Source: Janthinobacterium sp.
GTDB taxonomy: Bacteria > Pseudomonadota > Gammaproteobacteria > Burkholderiales > Chitinibacteraceae
Direction of reading: 5' to 3'
Assembly (NCBI GenBank): GCA_025360045.1
Contig: JANYCY010000059.1
Location: forward strand, 1-63,708
Length of the DNA stretch: 63,708 nt
Shown: positions 29,834 through 38,832 of the stretch, in pieces
How positions within the stretch are numbered: position 1 is the first letter of the stretch
Layout: each line of letters starts with the position of its first letter
Made by a program: the position numbers and the translations under genes
Notes under the pieces: generated by a model
Database searches by the model: none
What the model was told of the DNA's origin: nothing
Seen by the model: only the letters and a program-made list of their open reading frames with translations

Positions 29834-30520
29834 ATGTTCAGGTTAATGCTGGTAGAAGATGACACCAAGCTGGCGGCACTCATTCAGGAGTACCTCAGCA
29901 GCTATGAGTTTAAGGTAGAGATCATTGGCCGCGGGGATACGGCACTCGCCCACTACAAGGCAACTCTACCCGATATTATTGTGCTCGATTTAATGCTACC
30001 GGGCTTAGATGGAATGGTGGTATGCCGACAGATTCGTGAAATAAGTAGCGTGCCTATTTTAATTCTGACCGCACGCGAAGATATGTTTGATGAAGTTTCT
30101 GGCCTTGAGCAAGGCGCAGATGATTATGTCAATAAGCCAATCCAACCCCGAATTCTATTGGCTCGCTTACGCGCACTATTACGGCGTGGCGCAGGAAAAC
30201 TGAGCAGCCAAAACGCCCCACTTAGCTTTGGCGAGCTAGAAATATCTAAAACAGATCGCAGTGTTCGCTGGAAAAAGGAAACCTCTACTTTAAGTAATTC
30301 AGAATTCAAACTCTTGCTCTTATTAGCCGAGTCCGCAGGGCGTGTTTTATCGCGCGATGATATTTTAAAGTCCATGCGCGGTATTGAATTTGATGGAATG
30401 GACAGAAGTATCGACAATAGTATTTCGCGTTTACGCCGCAAGTTTAATGATCACGATTCAGAAAAAATTAAAACCGTTTGGGGCGAAGGCTATTTATTTA
30501 GCCCTTCAGCTTGGGAGTAA
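29834..30520 (+). CDS. OmpR-family response regulator (RstA-like)
   Basis: A 228-residue two-component regulator. The receiver domain (1-~118) has Asp9/Asp10, phosphoacceptor Asp52 (VLDLMLPGLDG) and the conserved lysine in NKPIQPR. The winged-helix DNA-binding domain follows (~130-226), with SNSEFKLLLLLAESAGRVLS and SIDNSISRLRRKF as recognition-helix region. The arrangement and the paired kinase resemble RstA-RstB. The kinase gene starts 6 bp after its stop. It is divergent from the MipA/OmpV gene. Confidence 0.92.
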   Translation: MFRLMLVEDDTKLAALIQEYLSSYEFKVEIIGRGDTALAHYKATLPDIIVLDLMLPGLDGMVVCRQIREISSVPILILTAREDMFDEVSGLEQGADDYVNKPIQPRILLARLRALLRRGAGKLSSQNAPLSFGELEISKTDRSVRWKKETSTLSNSEFKLLLLLAESAGRVLSRDDILKSMRGIEFDGMDRSIDNSISRLRRKFNDHDSEKIKTVWGEGYLFSPSAWE

Positions 30521-30526
30521 GCCACG

Positions 30527-31840
30527 ATGTGGAGAATTTATTTACGCATCTTTGTATTGATTGCCGTCGTTACCATTTCATTAACGCAAGTGCTCAGCTA
30601 TTTAACCAATCAGTTTTATGCAGAGCAGCTTGAGCAATACGCGCTTAAAGATGCGGTTGCACAGATTTTTTTGGTTGAGCAATATCTGGACAATAGCCAA
30701 GGGCCACTCTGGTTTAAGCGCTTTAAAACACTGCAGGAAAAAACCAATAATAGCTATGAGCTTGTCCCTCTTGAACGCGCAGTAGCCATGATTGCCCCCC
30801 ACAACAGACAAAAGTTACTGGAAAAGAAAGTGGTGGTTGACTTTCTAAGCGAAGCTTATTTTCGCCGAGTAGATACAGATAATTCAAAATTCCCTGGTAG
30901 CGCTAATCAGGTTATTTATGCCTCAGAAAGAAAAGATCACGACCCCTTAATTGCTAAAATCAAACGATTTCAATACACAATTATCTTTCTTTTATTACTC
31001 ATCCCTTGCGGAATTTGGTCTTATTTTCATTGGAGAGAATTGCAATCACTTTCTAAAACAGCGAATGACTTTGGCTCTGGCCTATTATCTAGCCGTGCCA
31101 AGGCGAGGAAAAGCGCCAGTGTTTATCCGCTGGCACAATGCATGAATTTAATGGCAGAAAGAATTCAGCGCTTAGTTGATTCACAGCGCGAATTACTCCA
31201 TTCCGTTTCCCATGAATTACGCACGCCGATTGCTAGGCTGGAATTTGGCCTAGAGCTACTCAAAAAAGACGCCCAAAATAATGATCTCAATCCGCGTTTT
31301 TTAGCCATGGAAAATGATTTACAAGAGCTTAATGAGTTGGTTAGCGAGCTACTTAACCTAGCAAAAATTGAGCAGCAGCAAGCCCTACCGATGCACAGAG
31401 TGAATCTGGCTGAGATGCTACATATCGTTTTAAATTCGCTAGAACATGTGTTGCACGGCAAAGAAATTAGCCACGCCATTCACTCACAAAGCAGTATGGT
31501 CATGGGCGATCCTAAGCTACTAAGCCGCGCGCTCAGCAATCTTTTGCGCAATGCTGCCAAATATGCCGAGCATAAAATCAAGATATCCACCCTGCAAAAT
31601 AATGCGGGCGGGCTAGAGATCAGCATTGAGGATGACGGCCCTGGCATTCCTGACAAGGAGCGCGAGCACATTTTCGAGCCATTTTTTCGCTTAGATCGAA
31701 GCCGAGATAGAGCAAGTGGGGGATTTGGTTTGGGGCTAGCGATTGCTAAAAAAGCAGTGACTTTGCATCAAGGGAAGATTTGGGTCGATCAATCGACGCT
31801 AGGTGGAGCACGTTTTACCATTAGTCTTACCGAGGCTTAA
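30527..31840 (+). CDS. Sensor histidine kinase (RstB-like)
   Basis: A 437-residue membrane kinase. Two transmembrane helices (~7-25 and ~152-170) enclose a ~125-residue periplasmic sensor. A HAMP-like segment is followed by the HisKA dimerisation domain with phosphoacceptor His229 (SVSHELRTPIARL). The HATPase domain has the N box (LSNLLRNAAKYA), G1 (EDDGPGIP), F and G2 motifs (GGFGLGLAIAKK). The organisation matches RstB. The signal is not predictable from sequence. Confidence 0.93.
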   Translation: MWRIYLRIFVLIAVVTISLTQVLSYLTNQFYAEQLEQYALKDAVAQIFLVEQYLDNSQGPLWFKRFKTLQEKTNNSYELVPLERAVAMIAPHNRQKLLEKKVVVDFLSEAYFRRVDTDNSKFPGSANQVIYASERKDHDPLIAKIKRFQYTIIFLLLLIPCGIWSYFHWRELQSLSKTANDFGSGLLSSRAKARKSASVYPLAQCMNLMAERIQRLVDSQRELLHSVSHELRTPIARLEFGLELLKKDAQNNDLNPRFLAMENDLQELNELVSELLNLAKIEQQQALPMHRVNLAEMLHIVLNSLEHVLHGKEISHAIHSQSSMVMGDPKLLSRALSNLLRNAAKYAEHKIKISTLQNNAGGLEISIEDDGPGIPDKEREHIFEPFFRLDRSRDRASGGFGLGLAIAKKAVTLHQGKIWVDQSTLGGARFTISLTEA

Positions 31841-31885
31841 AACCCACAGCAGCCCGTTAAAGCCGCGAATTTAAGCCTGTAGCGG

Positions 31886-32104
31886 CTACGCTGAAACCAT
31901 GCGCTGTGGCATCCAGCGTATGGCTTGTGGCACGGGTTGCGCGCTTAAAGCATCGGCCATCACTTGCTTAGCACAGCTGGTGCATTGGCCGCAGCAGGTT
32001 GACACGGCTGTTTGCTCTTGTAACTCAGCAAAGGTGCGCACGCCACCGGCCACGGCTTTGTGGATGGCTTTGTCGGTAACGCTATTACAGATGCAAACAT
32101 ACAT
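31886..32104 (-). CDS. bfd: Bacterioferritin-associated ferredoxin
   Basis: A 72-residue [2Fe-2S] protein that reduces and releases iron stored in bacterioferritin. The cluster ligands Cys4, Cys6, Cys38 and Cys41 (MYVCICN and CCGQC) are at the family positions. The tail (~55-72) is a little longer than in E. coli Bfd. The ATG at 32104 is set by this pattern. Bfd genes are commonly induced by iron starvation; no Fur box was identified with confidence. No bacterioferritin gene is in the window. Confidence 0.94.
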   Translation of the reverse strand: MYVCICNSVTDKAIHKAVAGGVRTFAELQEQTAVSTCCGQCTSCAKQVMADALSAQPVPQAIRWMPQRMVSA

Positions 32105-32297
32105 GGCAGGCTTCTCAGACTGATAACTGTTCTCATTATATTCTAAAACGGCCGCTTGCCAAGTGATAAATAACACCCATTCTCAAAAAAACCTCAGATA
32201 AAGTATACCCAATCCTTAACTGCCAACTTATGCTAAAAAATCTCAGCATACTGAAAGCAAAGCCCCTTTCACCCTTTGTTTTTTCTGATACAGGCAT

Positions 32298-33821
32298 TTG
32301 GTAAAAATACCGTTTCATGCAAGCCTGCGCAGAATGCTGACGCGCTATGATGTTATTCTATTTGATGCCACTGTAAGCTCGATCATGACCTTATCGCTCG
32401 CCGCCCTTGCGCCCCCTACCGACGCAACCCGCGTTTATTCCACCGCCGAACAAAATGCACTCCGGCTACAAGACGAGCTGCGCAATCTAAGCATCGACGC
32501 TAGCGCCCTCCTCCTTTGCTATGAGCGCGCACTCGCGCTACTTCCTCGCCTAGAAGCCGTTCATACCAGTGACACCGAAGCGCAGACTCGCTCACGGCAA
32601 GCGGCCCAACAAGCGCATGCCTTAATGCTCACCCTGCATCAACGCTTTATAGAAGCCGCCGCTCAAAAAGCCTATGAAACAGGGCTATTTGTAAGCAATC
32701 GCCCCCGCTTAGCAGCGCTCGGCATGGTATTAGAGAGCGCATGGCAACTGAGCTGTCTGCACGCGCGCACGCTTACACCACTCCCCGATGGATTTTGGCT
32801 AGGATGCCATCTCTGCTTCGCCGAAATCACCGCACTGGGCTGGGCAAGACGTACTTTAAAAAACGGCAATCACTTAGCGGCCATTTATCGACAAATTATG
32901 CTACTGGGCATTAGCGCAAGTAATCGCCTAGAGCCGCAAAAAATGGCCCTGCTGTTTAACATTGTGCAGGATGAAGCGCGCTATCTGGACTTGGTGCAAC
33001 TCGACCAAGCTTTAAATGAGCAAGGTGCGTTTCTTTACCAAACCGATAGCGATGATGCCCCTCGTTTTACTCAAGCGCTTCCAAGCCAAGAGCCACAAGT
33101 TTGGTGGCTGATCGAGACGCAAGGCATTCTTAAGCGGCTAAGCATCAGGCTACAGCGCCTGCTGGTGCAAACAGAAGATCGTCACCATGAAATCCAGCTG
33201 ATCGGGCGCTTATTACAAGAATGGGCCGCCCCACCACGGCGACAACACTTTCGCCTACGCCGCAGCAATGGCGAACAAATCCAGCTGATTAGTCTATGGT
33301 CACGCTGCTGGGACGTTGCCGCTGGCCATATTGACGAGGCCGCCCCAGAGCCCGCCAAACTCAATATTTGTAATATCAGTGCATCGGGCTTACTACTGCA
33401 AGGCGAATCGCTCAGCCAGCCCTTACAAGCTGGCGAAATATTGATGCTGCGGCGCGGCGGGCAACACTGGCAGCTTGGACTAGTGCGTTGGTTGAGCTTA
33501 CGTAGCGATGGCTTATCCAGCGAATGCGGCATAGAGCTAATCGGCCGCTCGCCAGAAGCCGTACATATCGCGCCGATCACCAGCCTAGGCGCAGACACCC
33601 TCACCCCAGCCCTAAGCCTTGCGCCCGACATCCGCCGAGGCCACAGCGGCATGCTGATTTTGGCCGGCAAGCAATACCAAGCCATGCGCATGTTCACCGT
33701 CCACGATTCACGCGGCATCTGCAAAGTGCGGGCCACGCGCCTAGTGATGCAAACGGCTTACTATCAATTTATTGAAACGCGGCTGGAAGAAGTGACTCCT
33801 AAAGCCCTGCCGGAGGACTGA
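32298..33821 (+). CDS. PilZ-like domain protein, uncharacterised
   Basis: A protein of up to 507 residues without signal peptide or membrane helices. The first ~300 residues are helical and rich in Leu, Ala and Arg, with no recognised domain. The C-terminal part holds RRQHFR near 314 (RxxxR) and NISASG near 359 (NxSxxG), followed by LGLVRWLSL: the two-part c-di-GMP signature of PilZ domains, with a fairly long spacing. It could be a c-di-GMP effector. The TTG start at 32298 is weak; ATG at 32334 is an alternative 12 codons later. It stands alone. Confidence 0.65.
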   Translation: MVKIPFHASLRRMLTRYDVILFDATVSSIMTLSLAALAPPTDATRVYSTAEQNALRLQDELRNLSIDASALLLCYERALALLPRLEAVHTSDTEAQTRSRQAAQQAHALMLTLHQRFIEAAAQKAYETGLFVSNRPRLAALGMVLESAWQLSCLHARTLTPLPDGFWLGCHLCFAEITALGWARRTLKNGNHLAAIYRQIMLLGISASNRLEPQKMALLFNIVQDEARYLDLVQLDQALNEQGAFLYQTDSDDAPRFTQALPSQEPQVWWLIETQGILKRLSIRLQRLLVQTEDRHHEIQLIGRLLQEWAAPPRRQHFRLRRSNGEQIQLISLWSRCWDVAAGHIDEAAPEPAKLNICNISASGLLLQGESLSQPLQAGEILMLRRGGQHWQLGLVRWLSLRSDGLSSECGIELIGRSPEAVHIAPITSLGADTLTPALSLAPDIRRGHSGMLILAGKQYQAMRMFTVHDSRGICKVRATRLVMQTAYYQFIETRLEEVTPKALPED

Positions 33822-34185
33822 TGCACTGCATTGATCCGTATTGCTGCGCCAGCGTGTTTTCAGGCTAGAAAATGAATCACTACGCAAACTACATTAAAAA
33901 ACGAGGGAGATTGTCAATTACACGACAGCCAATACAGTAAGATTTGCTACACTGCTGAACCCTATTCTGCTTAAATATAAAGCAAGCAGTCAGGCATGAT
34001 CCGGCTTCAACAGCACGAACAGAATGGAAATCCCCGCTCAATCGGCTATCGTATCTCGGCATAAAATACTTCCGGCTGCGCCCAGCAAGGGTTTCACAAG
34101 GGGCTCAGCGTTTTTATGCACCCAAGATGGTGGTTTTTCTGCTGTTTTAGGGTGTCTACATATAGTTATATGCGCAAGGCTGAAA
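33822..34185. other. Gap upstream of the DUF2971 gene
   Basis: No gene is supported here. An open frame runs in-frame from 34024 into the DUF2971 gene, but it lacks a ribosome site and family similarity. A TTGTCA box at 33911 with TACAGT 16 bases later is a possible promoter. Confidence 0.4.
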
Positions 34186-35187
34186 ATGAGAGTCTTTAAA
34201 TATCGCGGCGGCGGCAAAGCAACACTTAAAAGAGACTTAGCTTCATTAGCCAGAAGCCAGGTATATCTAGCCCCCATCGACACACTGAATGATCCATTTG
34301 AAGCGCAAGTAAAAATAAATGGTGAAAGCTTCGAGATTGGTAAATTTCTCAAGATGCTTCCAACCTTCAAATACAACGAAAACATCAAAATAGCCGAAGG
34401 CAATTTCATCAATGCTATTTCTAAGTTTATCGAAACATCAAAGTCTTGGGGCATCTACTCGCTAAGTAAATCCCATAAAGATGAACTTCTGTGGGCCTAT
34501 TACGCCGATTCACATCGAGGATTTTGCATTGAATACGACTTAGAAATTCTCAAAAAATATCAAATTGAGCACGAACCAAGCATTGATGTCGAATATCAAG
34601 AATGCATACCGACAATCGAAATGCTAGATATGCTGGCATTAAACGATAACCAACAATTACTTCAGAAGAAGATAATTGCTACGAAGTCTAAGCACTGGAA
34701 GCATGAAAATGAGATTCGTATAGTTACCGGAAGAACCGGGTTTTACGATTATGATTATCGTGCGTTAAAAGCAATATATTTCGGTCATCGCTCCGAAGAG
34801 AAATTTAGAAAACTAACAATGCGCCTGCTAAAAGGCCGCTCAATCAAATACTACCTTATGAAGCCAGAGAACGGGGCTTATAATCTGGAACGCCACGAGC
34901 TAGAAGACCTATATCATAGCGCTCCAAAATATATGGAAAATGTGGCTAAGGTCGAAGCGGGAGTTCCTTATCTTGATGAAAAGATTACTCCCTTTGAAAA
35001 CCTTATAAATTCTGCAATTGAAATTGTTAGAAGAGAGCCATATTGCAGAAAAATAATAGATGCATACCTTAGCGACTCTAAGGAAACTCCCGACAATCCT
35101 GTTTTTTACATAACATATGAAAGAAACGATGGCGCCATAAGAAACTTCTTCATTAGCAAAAATGAAATACTTCTGAATGGGTCATAG
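34186..35187 (+). CDS. DUF2971 domain protein
   Basis: A 333-residue protein whose start (MRVFKYRG, then LARSQVYLAPIDTLNDPFEA) matches the DUF2971 family signature, followed by SWGIYSLSKSHKDELLWAYY and AIYFGH. No function is known; members often occur in variable islands. Its sequence is clearly more AT-rich than its neighbours, with rare codons (ATA, AGA) frequent, and it is followed by REP-type hairpins, so lateral acquisition is likely. The ATG at 34186 is preferred to the open frame starting at 34024, which adds a non-conserved 54-residue extension. Confidence 0.75.
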   Translation: MRVFKYRGGGKATLKRDLASLARSQVYLAPIDTLNDPFEAQVKINGESFEIGKFLKMLPTFKYNENIKIAEGNFINAISKFIETSKSWGIYSLSKSHKDELLWAYYADSHRGFCIEYDLEILKKYQIEHEPSIDVEYQECIPTIEMLDMLALNDNQQLLQKKIIATKSKHWKHENEIRIVTGRTGFYDYDYRALKAIYFGHRSEEKFRKLTMRLLKGRSIKYYLMKPENGAYNLERHELEDLYHSAPKYMENVAKVEAGVPYLDEKITPFENLINSAIEIVRREPYCRKIIDAYLSDSKETPDNPVFYITYERNDGAIRNFFISKNEILLNGS

Positions 35188-35215
35188 CAGGGGTACGTAT
35201 AACACAGAAAAAACC

Positions 35216-35326
35216 GGGGACAGACCACGGTTAATTGTTATTTTTCAATCAAAGGGGCCTCGCCACTTTCGAACGACATTGGGGACAGACCACAGTTAAT
35301 TTTTCAATTAACCGTGGTCTGTCCCC
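35216..35326. repeat. REP-type hairpin pair (GGGGACAGACCAC)
   Basis: GGGGACAGACCACGGTTAAT at 35216 and again, as half of a 46-base hairpin, at 35281-35326: GGGGACAGACCACAGTTAA against TTAACCGTGGTCTGTCCCC. Such sequences are typical of REP elements moved by RAYT transposases; no RAYT gene is in the window. Confidence 0.75.
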
Positions 35327-35429
35327 ATAAATCCCTAAATCCTCCTGCTTAAATCCTCCTGCTTGATAAAAACCTCAGCATGACGAAAAACGGAAAGGAC
35401 GTTTAGATGGGAGGGCTGAGCGCTTACAA

Positions 35430-36530
35430 TTAATCAGCCAATGCTTCTTCCAGCACTTCAATAAAGCGTGCATTTTCAGCAGGCAAGCCAATCGAAACGC
35501 GCAAGGTGTTGGTCAGGCCGTATGGGGCTAATGGGCGAATGATCACGCCGCGTTGCAGCATAAATAAATTAAGCGCTGCCGCATCGCCACAATGAAAGGC
35601 GATGAAGTTGGCTTGGCTAGGAATAAAGCTTACGCCCAGGCGCACAAAGGCTGCCGTTAATTGGGCCATGCCTTCGCTGTTTACGCTTAGGGTTTCTTTT
35701 AAGAATTCTTCATCGTCCAGAGCTGCCGTAGCCGCTGCTTGCGCAAGGCTATTCACATTAAATGGCTGGCGCACGCGGTTGATCATATCGGCCACTTCCG
35801 GCGAAGTGAGTGCCATACCCACGCGCAAACCGGCCAAGCCAAAGGCTTTCGAGAAAGTACGCACTACAATTAGATTCGGGAAGTCTTTCAGCCAAGCGAT
35901 TGAATCTGGGCGTTTTTCTGGGGTAAAGAATTCGGTGTAAGCCTCATCCAAGACCACCAATACATTTTTTGGGCAGTTTTGTAAGAACTCAAGCAAATCA
36001 CCCGGTCTTGCCATAGTGCCGGTTGGGTTATTGGGGTTGGCAATCCAAACCACCTTGGTGCTTGGTTCAATCGCGGCCAGCATGGCGTCTAAATCGTGGC
36101 CGTAATCTAGCGCATTCACTTGAATGCCTTTTGCGCCAACGGCTTGCGTTGCCAATGGATAAACAGCAAACGCATATTGCGAATAAACCGCAGAATCACC
36201 GGGGGCTAAAAAAGCATGGGCAATCAGTTCCAGCACATCGTTCGAGCCATTGCCTAAAACAATTTGCTCCGTTTTTACATTATATTTTTTTGCGACTTTG
36301 CTTTTTAAATCAAAGCCATTGCCATCTGGATAACGGGCTAATTCAGCTAATTCTTTTTCAATCGCGGCGCGGGCCTTGCTGCCCATTCCCAGCGGATTTT
36401 CATTTGAAGCCAATTTCACGATATGGTCAGGATTTAAGCCCATTTCACGCGCCAATTCAGAAACCGGCTTGCCTGGCTGATAAGGTGCAATTGAGCGAAC
36501 ATATTCTGGGGCTAGATCTTGCAAACTCAT
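35430..36530 (-). CDS. hisC: Histidinol-phosphate aminotransferase
   Basis: A 366-residue class I/II aminotransferase that uses PLP. The PLP lysine lies in TFSKAFGLAGLRVG, with ANPNNPTG and the Asp-x-Ala-Tyr (VLDEAYTEF) motifs upstream and RVSIG near the end. The serC-pheA-hisC order is the aromatic-amino-acid arrangement, so this copy may act mainly on aromatic or prephenate-type keto acids in addition to or instead of histidinol phosphate (inference). The ATG at 36530 has AAAGGA 7 bases upstream; the longer frame does not match the family. Confidence 0.94.
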   Translation of the reverse strand: MSLQDLAPEYVRSIAPYQPGKPVSELAREMGLNPDHIVKLASNENPLGMGSKARAAIEKELAELARYPDGNGFDLKSKVAKKYNVKTEQIVLGNGSNDVLELIAHAFLAPGDSAVYSQYAFAVYPLATQAVGAKGIQVNALDYGHDLDAMLAAIEPSTKVVWIANPNNPTGTMARPGDLLEFLQNCPKNVLVVLDEAYTEFFTPEKRPDSIAWLKDFPNLIVVRTFSKAFGLAGLRVGMALTSPEVADMINRVRQPFNVNSLAQAAATAALDDEEFLKETLSVNSEGMAQLTAAFVRLGVSFIPSQANFIAFHCGDAAALNLFMLQRGVIIRPLAPYGLTNTLRVSIGLPAENARFIEVLEEALAD

Positions 36531-36675
36531 TTGAAAATCCTTTTTGCTATCCGACGAATCGGGGATGAGGGAACAGCACAAGCAGTAGTGCGATTCATTA
36601 AGTGAAAGCACGCTTAAAACGCCAGCATAGAATCAAATCGGGCGTTAAAACAAGGCTTTCTAAATAGGTAATATG

Positions 36676-37248
36676 CTAAGCCTTCCACCACTCACCTTCT
36701 ATTGCTCCCAGTGAATTGGCCATAATATCCAATAAATTGCGTGGATCAGCCGCAGATTGCAATTTACTGTATTCTGCTGCCGCTAAGAAGCCCGCAGCGA
36801 CCGTTTCTTCAAGGAATTTTGTGAGTGAATTGTAATAATTACCGGTATTAAGCAGGCCAACCGGCTTGTTATGCAGGCCAATTTGCGACCAAGTCAAGAT
36901 TTCAAACAGCTCATCTAGCGTACCAAAGCCGCCTGGCATGGCAATAAAGCCCCCTGCCAGCTCGGCCATTTTGGCCTTACGGCTGTGCATAGAGTCGACA
37001 ATAATTAGCTCGGTGCAGGTCTCCAAAGCTAACTCTCGCACCGCCATAAATTCGGGGATCACCCCAATCACTTTACCGCCTGCATCCAAACACGCCGTAG
37101 CCACTTCCCCCATCAGACCAACGTGGCCACCGCCGTAAACAAGGGTGATTTCACGCTCGGCCAACACCACGCCCAGCTCCCGTGCCGCAGCCGTAAACTT
37201 AGGCTGAATACCGTGCTTGGCACCACAAAAAACGGCTACTGATTTCAT
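36676..37248 (-). CDS. LOG-family phosphoribohydrolase
   Basis: A 190-residue Rossmann-fold LOG protein (TIGR00730). It has GGGHVGLMG near 40, SMHSRKAKMAELA near 86 and the hallmark PGGFGTLDELFE near 104-115. LOG enzymes cleave nucleoside 5'-monophosphates (cytokinin-type or AMP) to base plus ribose 5-phosphate. It lies between hisC and pheA without overlap and probably has no direct part in the aromatic pathway. Confidence 0.9.
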   Translation of the reverse strand: MKSVAVFCGAKHGIQPKFTAAARELGVVLAEREITLVYGGGHVGLMGEVATACLDAGGKVIGVIPEFMAVRELALETCTELIIVDSMHSRKAKMAELAGGFIAMPGGFGTLDELFEILTWSQIGLHNKPVGLLNTGNYYNSLTKFLEETVAAGFLAAAEYSKLQSAADPRNLLDIMANSLGAIEGEWWKA

Positions 37249-37303
37249 TTTTTACCTTAACTATTAAAAAGAGGCTTCAGCCAGCCTTGATAAAGCGCTA
37301 AAC

Positions 37304-37412
37304 CTTGAACCACAGAGTAAAACGAGGACACAGAGCACACAGAGAACCCCATTCAAACCTCGCTTTCTCTGTGAAACTCTGTGCTCTCTGTGTGCTCTGT
37401 GGTTTAAGATTT
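37304..37412. repeat. Inverted pair of CACAGAG-family repeats
   Basis: CCTTGAACCACAGAGTAAAA with ACACAGAGCACACAGAG on the left faces CTCTGTGAAACTCTGTGCTC and GTGTGCTCTGTGG on the right. The two halves make a ~108-bp imperfect palindrome in the 276-bp gap between pheA and the LOG gene. Confidence 0.7.
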
Positions 37413-37524
37413 TACCTACGCAGCATTAAGCTGATGCATGCTTATAATATGGAAACACGACGCCTACTGCTGACAAAACAATGCCGCCCCCGTAAGAGCG
37501 GCATTGCGTTTGGCGACATCAGAT

Positions 37525-38598
37525 TTAAATCACCGCAACAGGATACGATCCCAGCACCTTCACAAAGGCGGCGACATCGGACAGCTCGGCCAGCGCGGCT
37601 TGTAGTGGTGCGCCGCTAACATGCCCTTCTACATCCACAAAGAACACGTATTCCCAGAGGCCAGCGCGGCTTGGGCGGGATTCGAATTTATCCATCGATA
37701 CGCCGTTTCTGGCGAGGGGCTCAACCAAGGTATGCAGCGCACCGGGGCGATTTGGGGCAGAGATCACCAAGGAGGTTTTATCTCGGCCACTCGGGCCTAC
37801 TTCCTGCATACCCAGCACCAGAAAGCGCGTGGTGTTGTTTGGTTCGTCTTCAATATTTTGCGCAAGGCTCAATAGTGCATAGTTTTCTGCTGCTGCATCC
37901 CCTGCAATGGCCGCAGACGATTCATCTAGGCTAGCTAAACGCGCGGCTTCCGCATTACTAGAAACCGACACCCGCTGTACTTCAGTAGGCAGGTTTTTAT
38001 TCAGCCATTCATGGCATTGCGATAGGCTTTGCGCGTGTGAGTAAACGCGTAGCAAGCCCGCCTTACCTTCCACCTTGCGCAATAAATGGTGATGAATACG
38101 CAGCACCACTTCGCCACAAATTTTAAGCGGTGTGTTGACCATTAAATCTAGCGTGCGGCCAACAGCGCCTTCGGTGGAGTTTTCTACCGGAGCCACCACA
38201 TAATCGGCGGTCTTGGCTTCAACCACTCGAAATGCTTCATCGATCGAGCCACAAGCCAAAGTATTGGCCGCATGTCCAAATTGCTTAATCGCGGCGGCTT
38301 GGCTGAATGTGCCTTCCGGCCCCAAATAGGCGATGGTCAGAGGGCGTTCCAGCGCAAGGCAGGCAGACATAATTTCGCGGAACAGCTTGGCCATGGTTTC
38401 GCCGCTTAAAGGCCCGCGATTTAAGGATTTCACCCGCGATAAAACCTGCGCTTCGCGCTCTGGGCGATACACAATACCGCTGCCTTTAATCTCGCCAATG
38501 GTGCGGGCATGGCTGGCGCGCTGATTTAGTAGCTGAATAATTTGTTCGTCGATGGCATCAATGGCATCACGATGTTGGCTTAATTGTTGTTCACTCAT
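37525..38598 (-). CDS. pheA: Chorismate mutase / prephenate dehydratase
   Basis: A 357-residue bifunctional P-protein for phenylalanine synthesis. The N-terminal chorismate mutase (~1-85; HRDAIDAIDEQIIQLLNQRA) is followed by prephenate dehydratase (~90-270; IAYLGPEGTFSQAAA and NNTTRFLVLG) and a C-terminal ACT domain (~278-357; SLVISAPNRPGALHTLVEP with ESRPSRAGLWEYVFFVD), which usually gives feedback inhibition by phenylalanine. The ATG at 38598 has CGAGAAA upstream. It follows serC by 234 bp, a gap filled by a palindromic repeat. Confidence 0.96.
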   Translation of the reverse strand: MSEQQLSQHRDAIDAIDEQIIQLLNQRASHARTIGEIKGSGIVYRPEREAQVLSRVKSLNRGPLSGETMAKLFREIMSACLALERPLTIAYLGPEGTFSQAAAIKQFGHAANTLACGSIDEAFRVVEAKTADYVVAPVENSTEGAVGRTLDLMVNTPLKICGEVVLRIHHHLLRKVEGKAGLLRVYSHAQSLSQCHEWLNKNLPTEVQRVSVSSNAEAARLASLDESSAAIAGDAAAENYALLSLAQNIEDEPNNTTRFLVLGMQEVGPSGRDKTSLVISAPNRPGALHTLVEPLARNGVSMDKFESRPSRAGLWEYVFFVDVEGHVSGAPLQAALAELSDVAAFVKVLGSYPVAVI

Positions 38599-38720
38599 TG
38601 ATTTCTCGAATTTAAATAGGTGGTGGGCTGCTCTGCACACGAAACGCTAAGCGCAAACACAGCCACCAAACAGGCACTTGATGCGGATAGATGAGGCCTT
38701 CGCGAACGCGGGCTTCAACC

Positions 38721-38735
38721 CCAACCCTATCAACT
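38721..38735. repeat. CTATCAACTTAAG module beside a palindrome
   Basis: ACCCCAACCCTATCAACTTAAG lies here, 17 bp before the CGTAGGG palindrome at 38752. The same pairing is seen at 50289/50350, 48970/48995 and, inverted, at 50740-50756. Confidence 0.45.
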
Positions 38736-38751
38736 TAAGCGGAATGTTTTT

Positions 38752-38813
38752 CGTAGGGCGGGTGAAGCCCGCGAGCGATGCTGAAAAATACGCGGGTTTC
38801 ACCCGCCCTACGA
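38752..38813. repeat. CGTAGGGCGGGTG palindromic repeat
   Basis: CGTAGGGCGGGTGAAGCCCG faces CGGGTTTCACCCGCCCTACG. The loop reads GCGAGCGATGCTGAAAAATA. The element at 59856-59917 has the same ends with the inner part reversed. Confidence 0.8.
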
Positions 38814-38832
38814 AGGCCAAACCATCATTTAA

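Noticed and set aside
34024-34185. 54-residue in-frame extension of the DUF2971 protein
   Set aside because: No ribosome site at 34024, no similarity to the family N-terminus, and a good family start (MRVFKYRG) at 34186.
36676-37525. LOG gene as part of the aromatic operon
   Set aside because: It has its own spacing and is separated from pheA by a 276-bp gap with an inverted repeat; LOG enzymes have no known step in that pathway.
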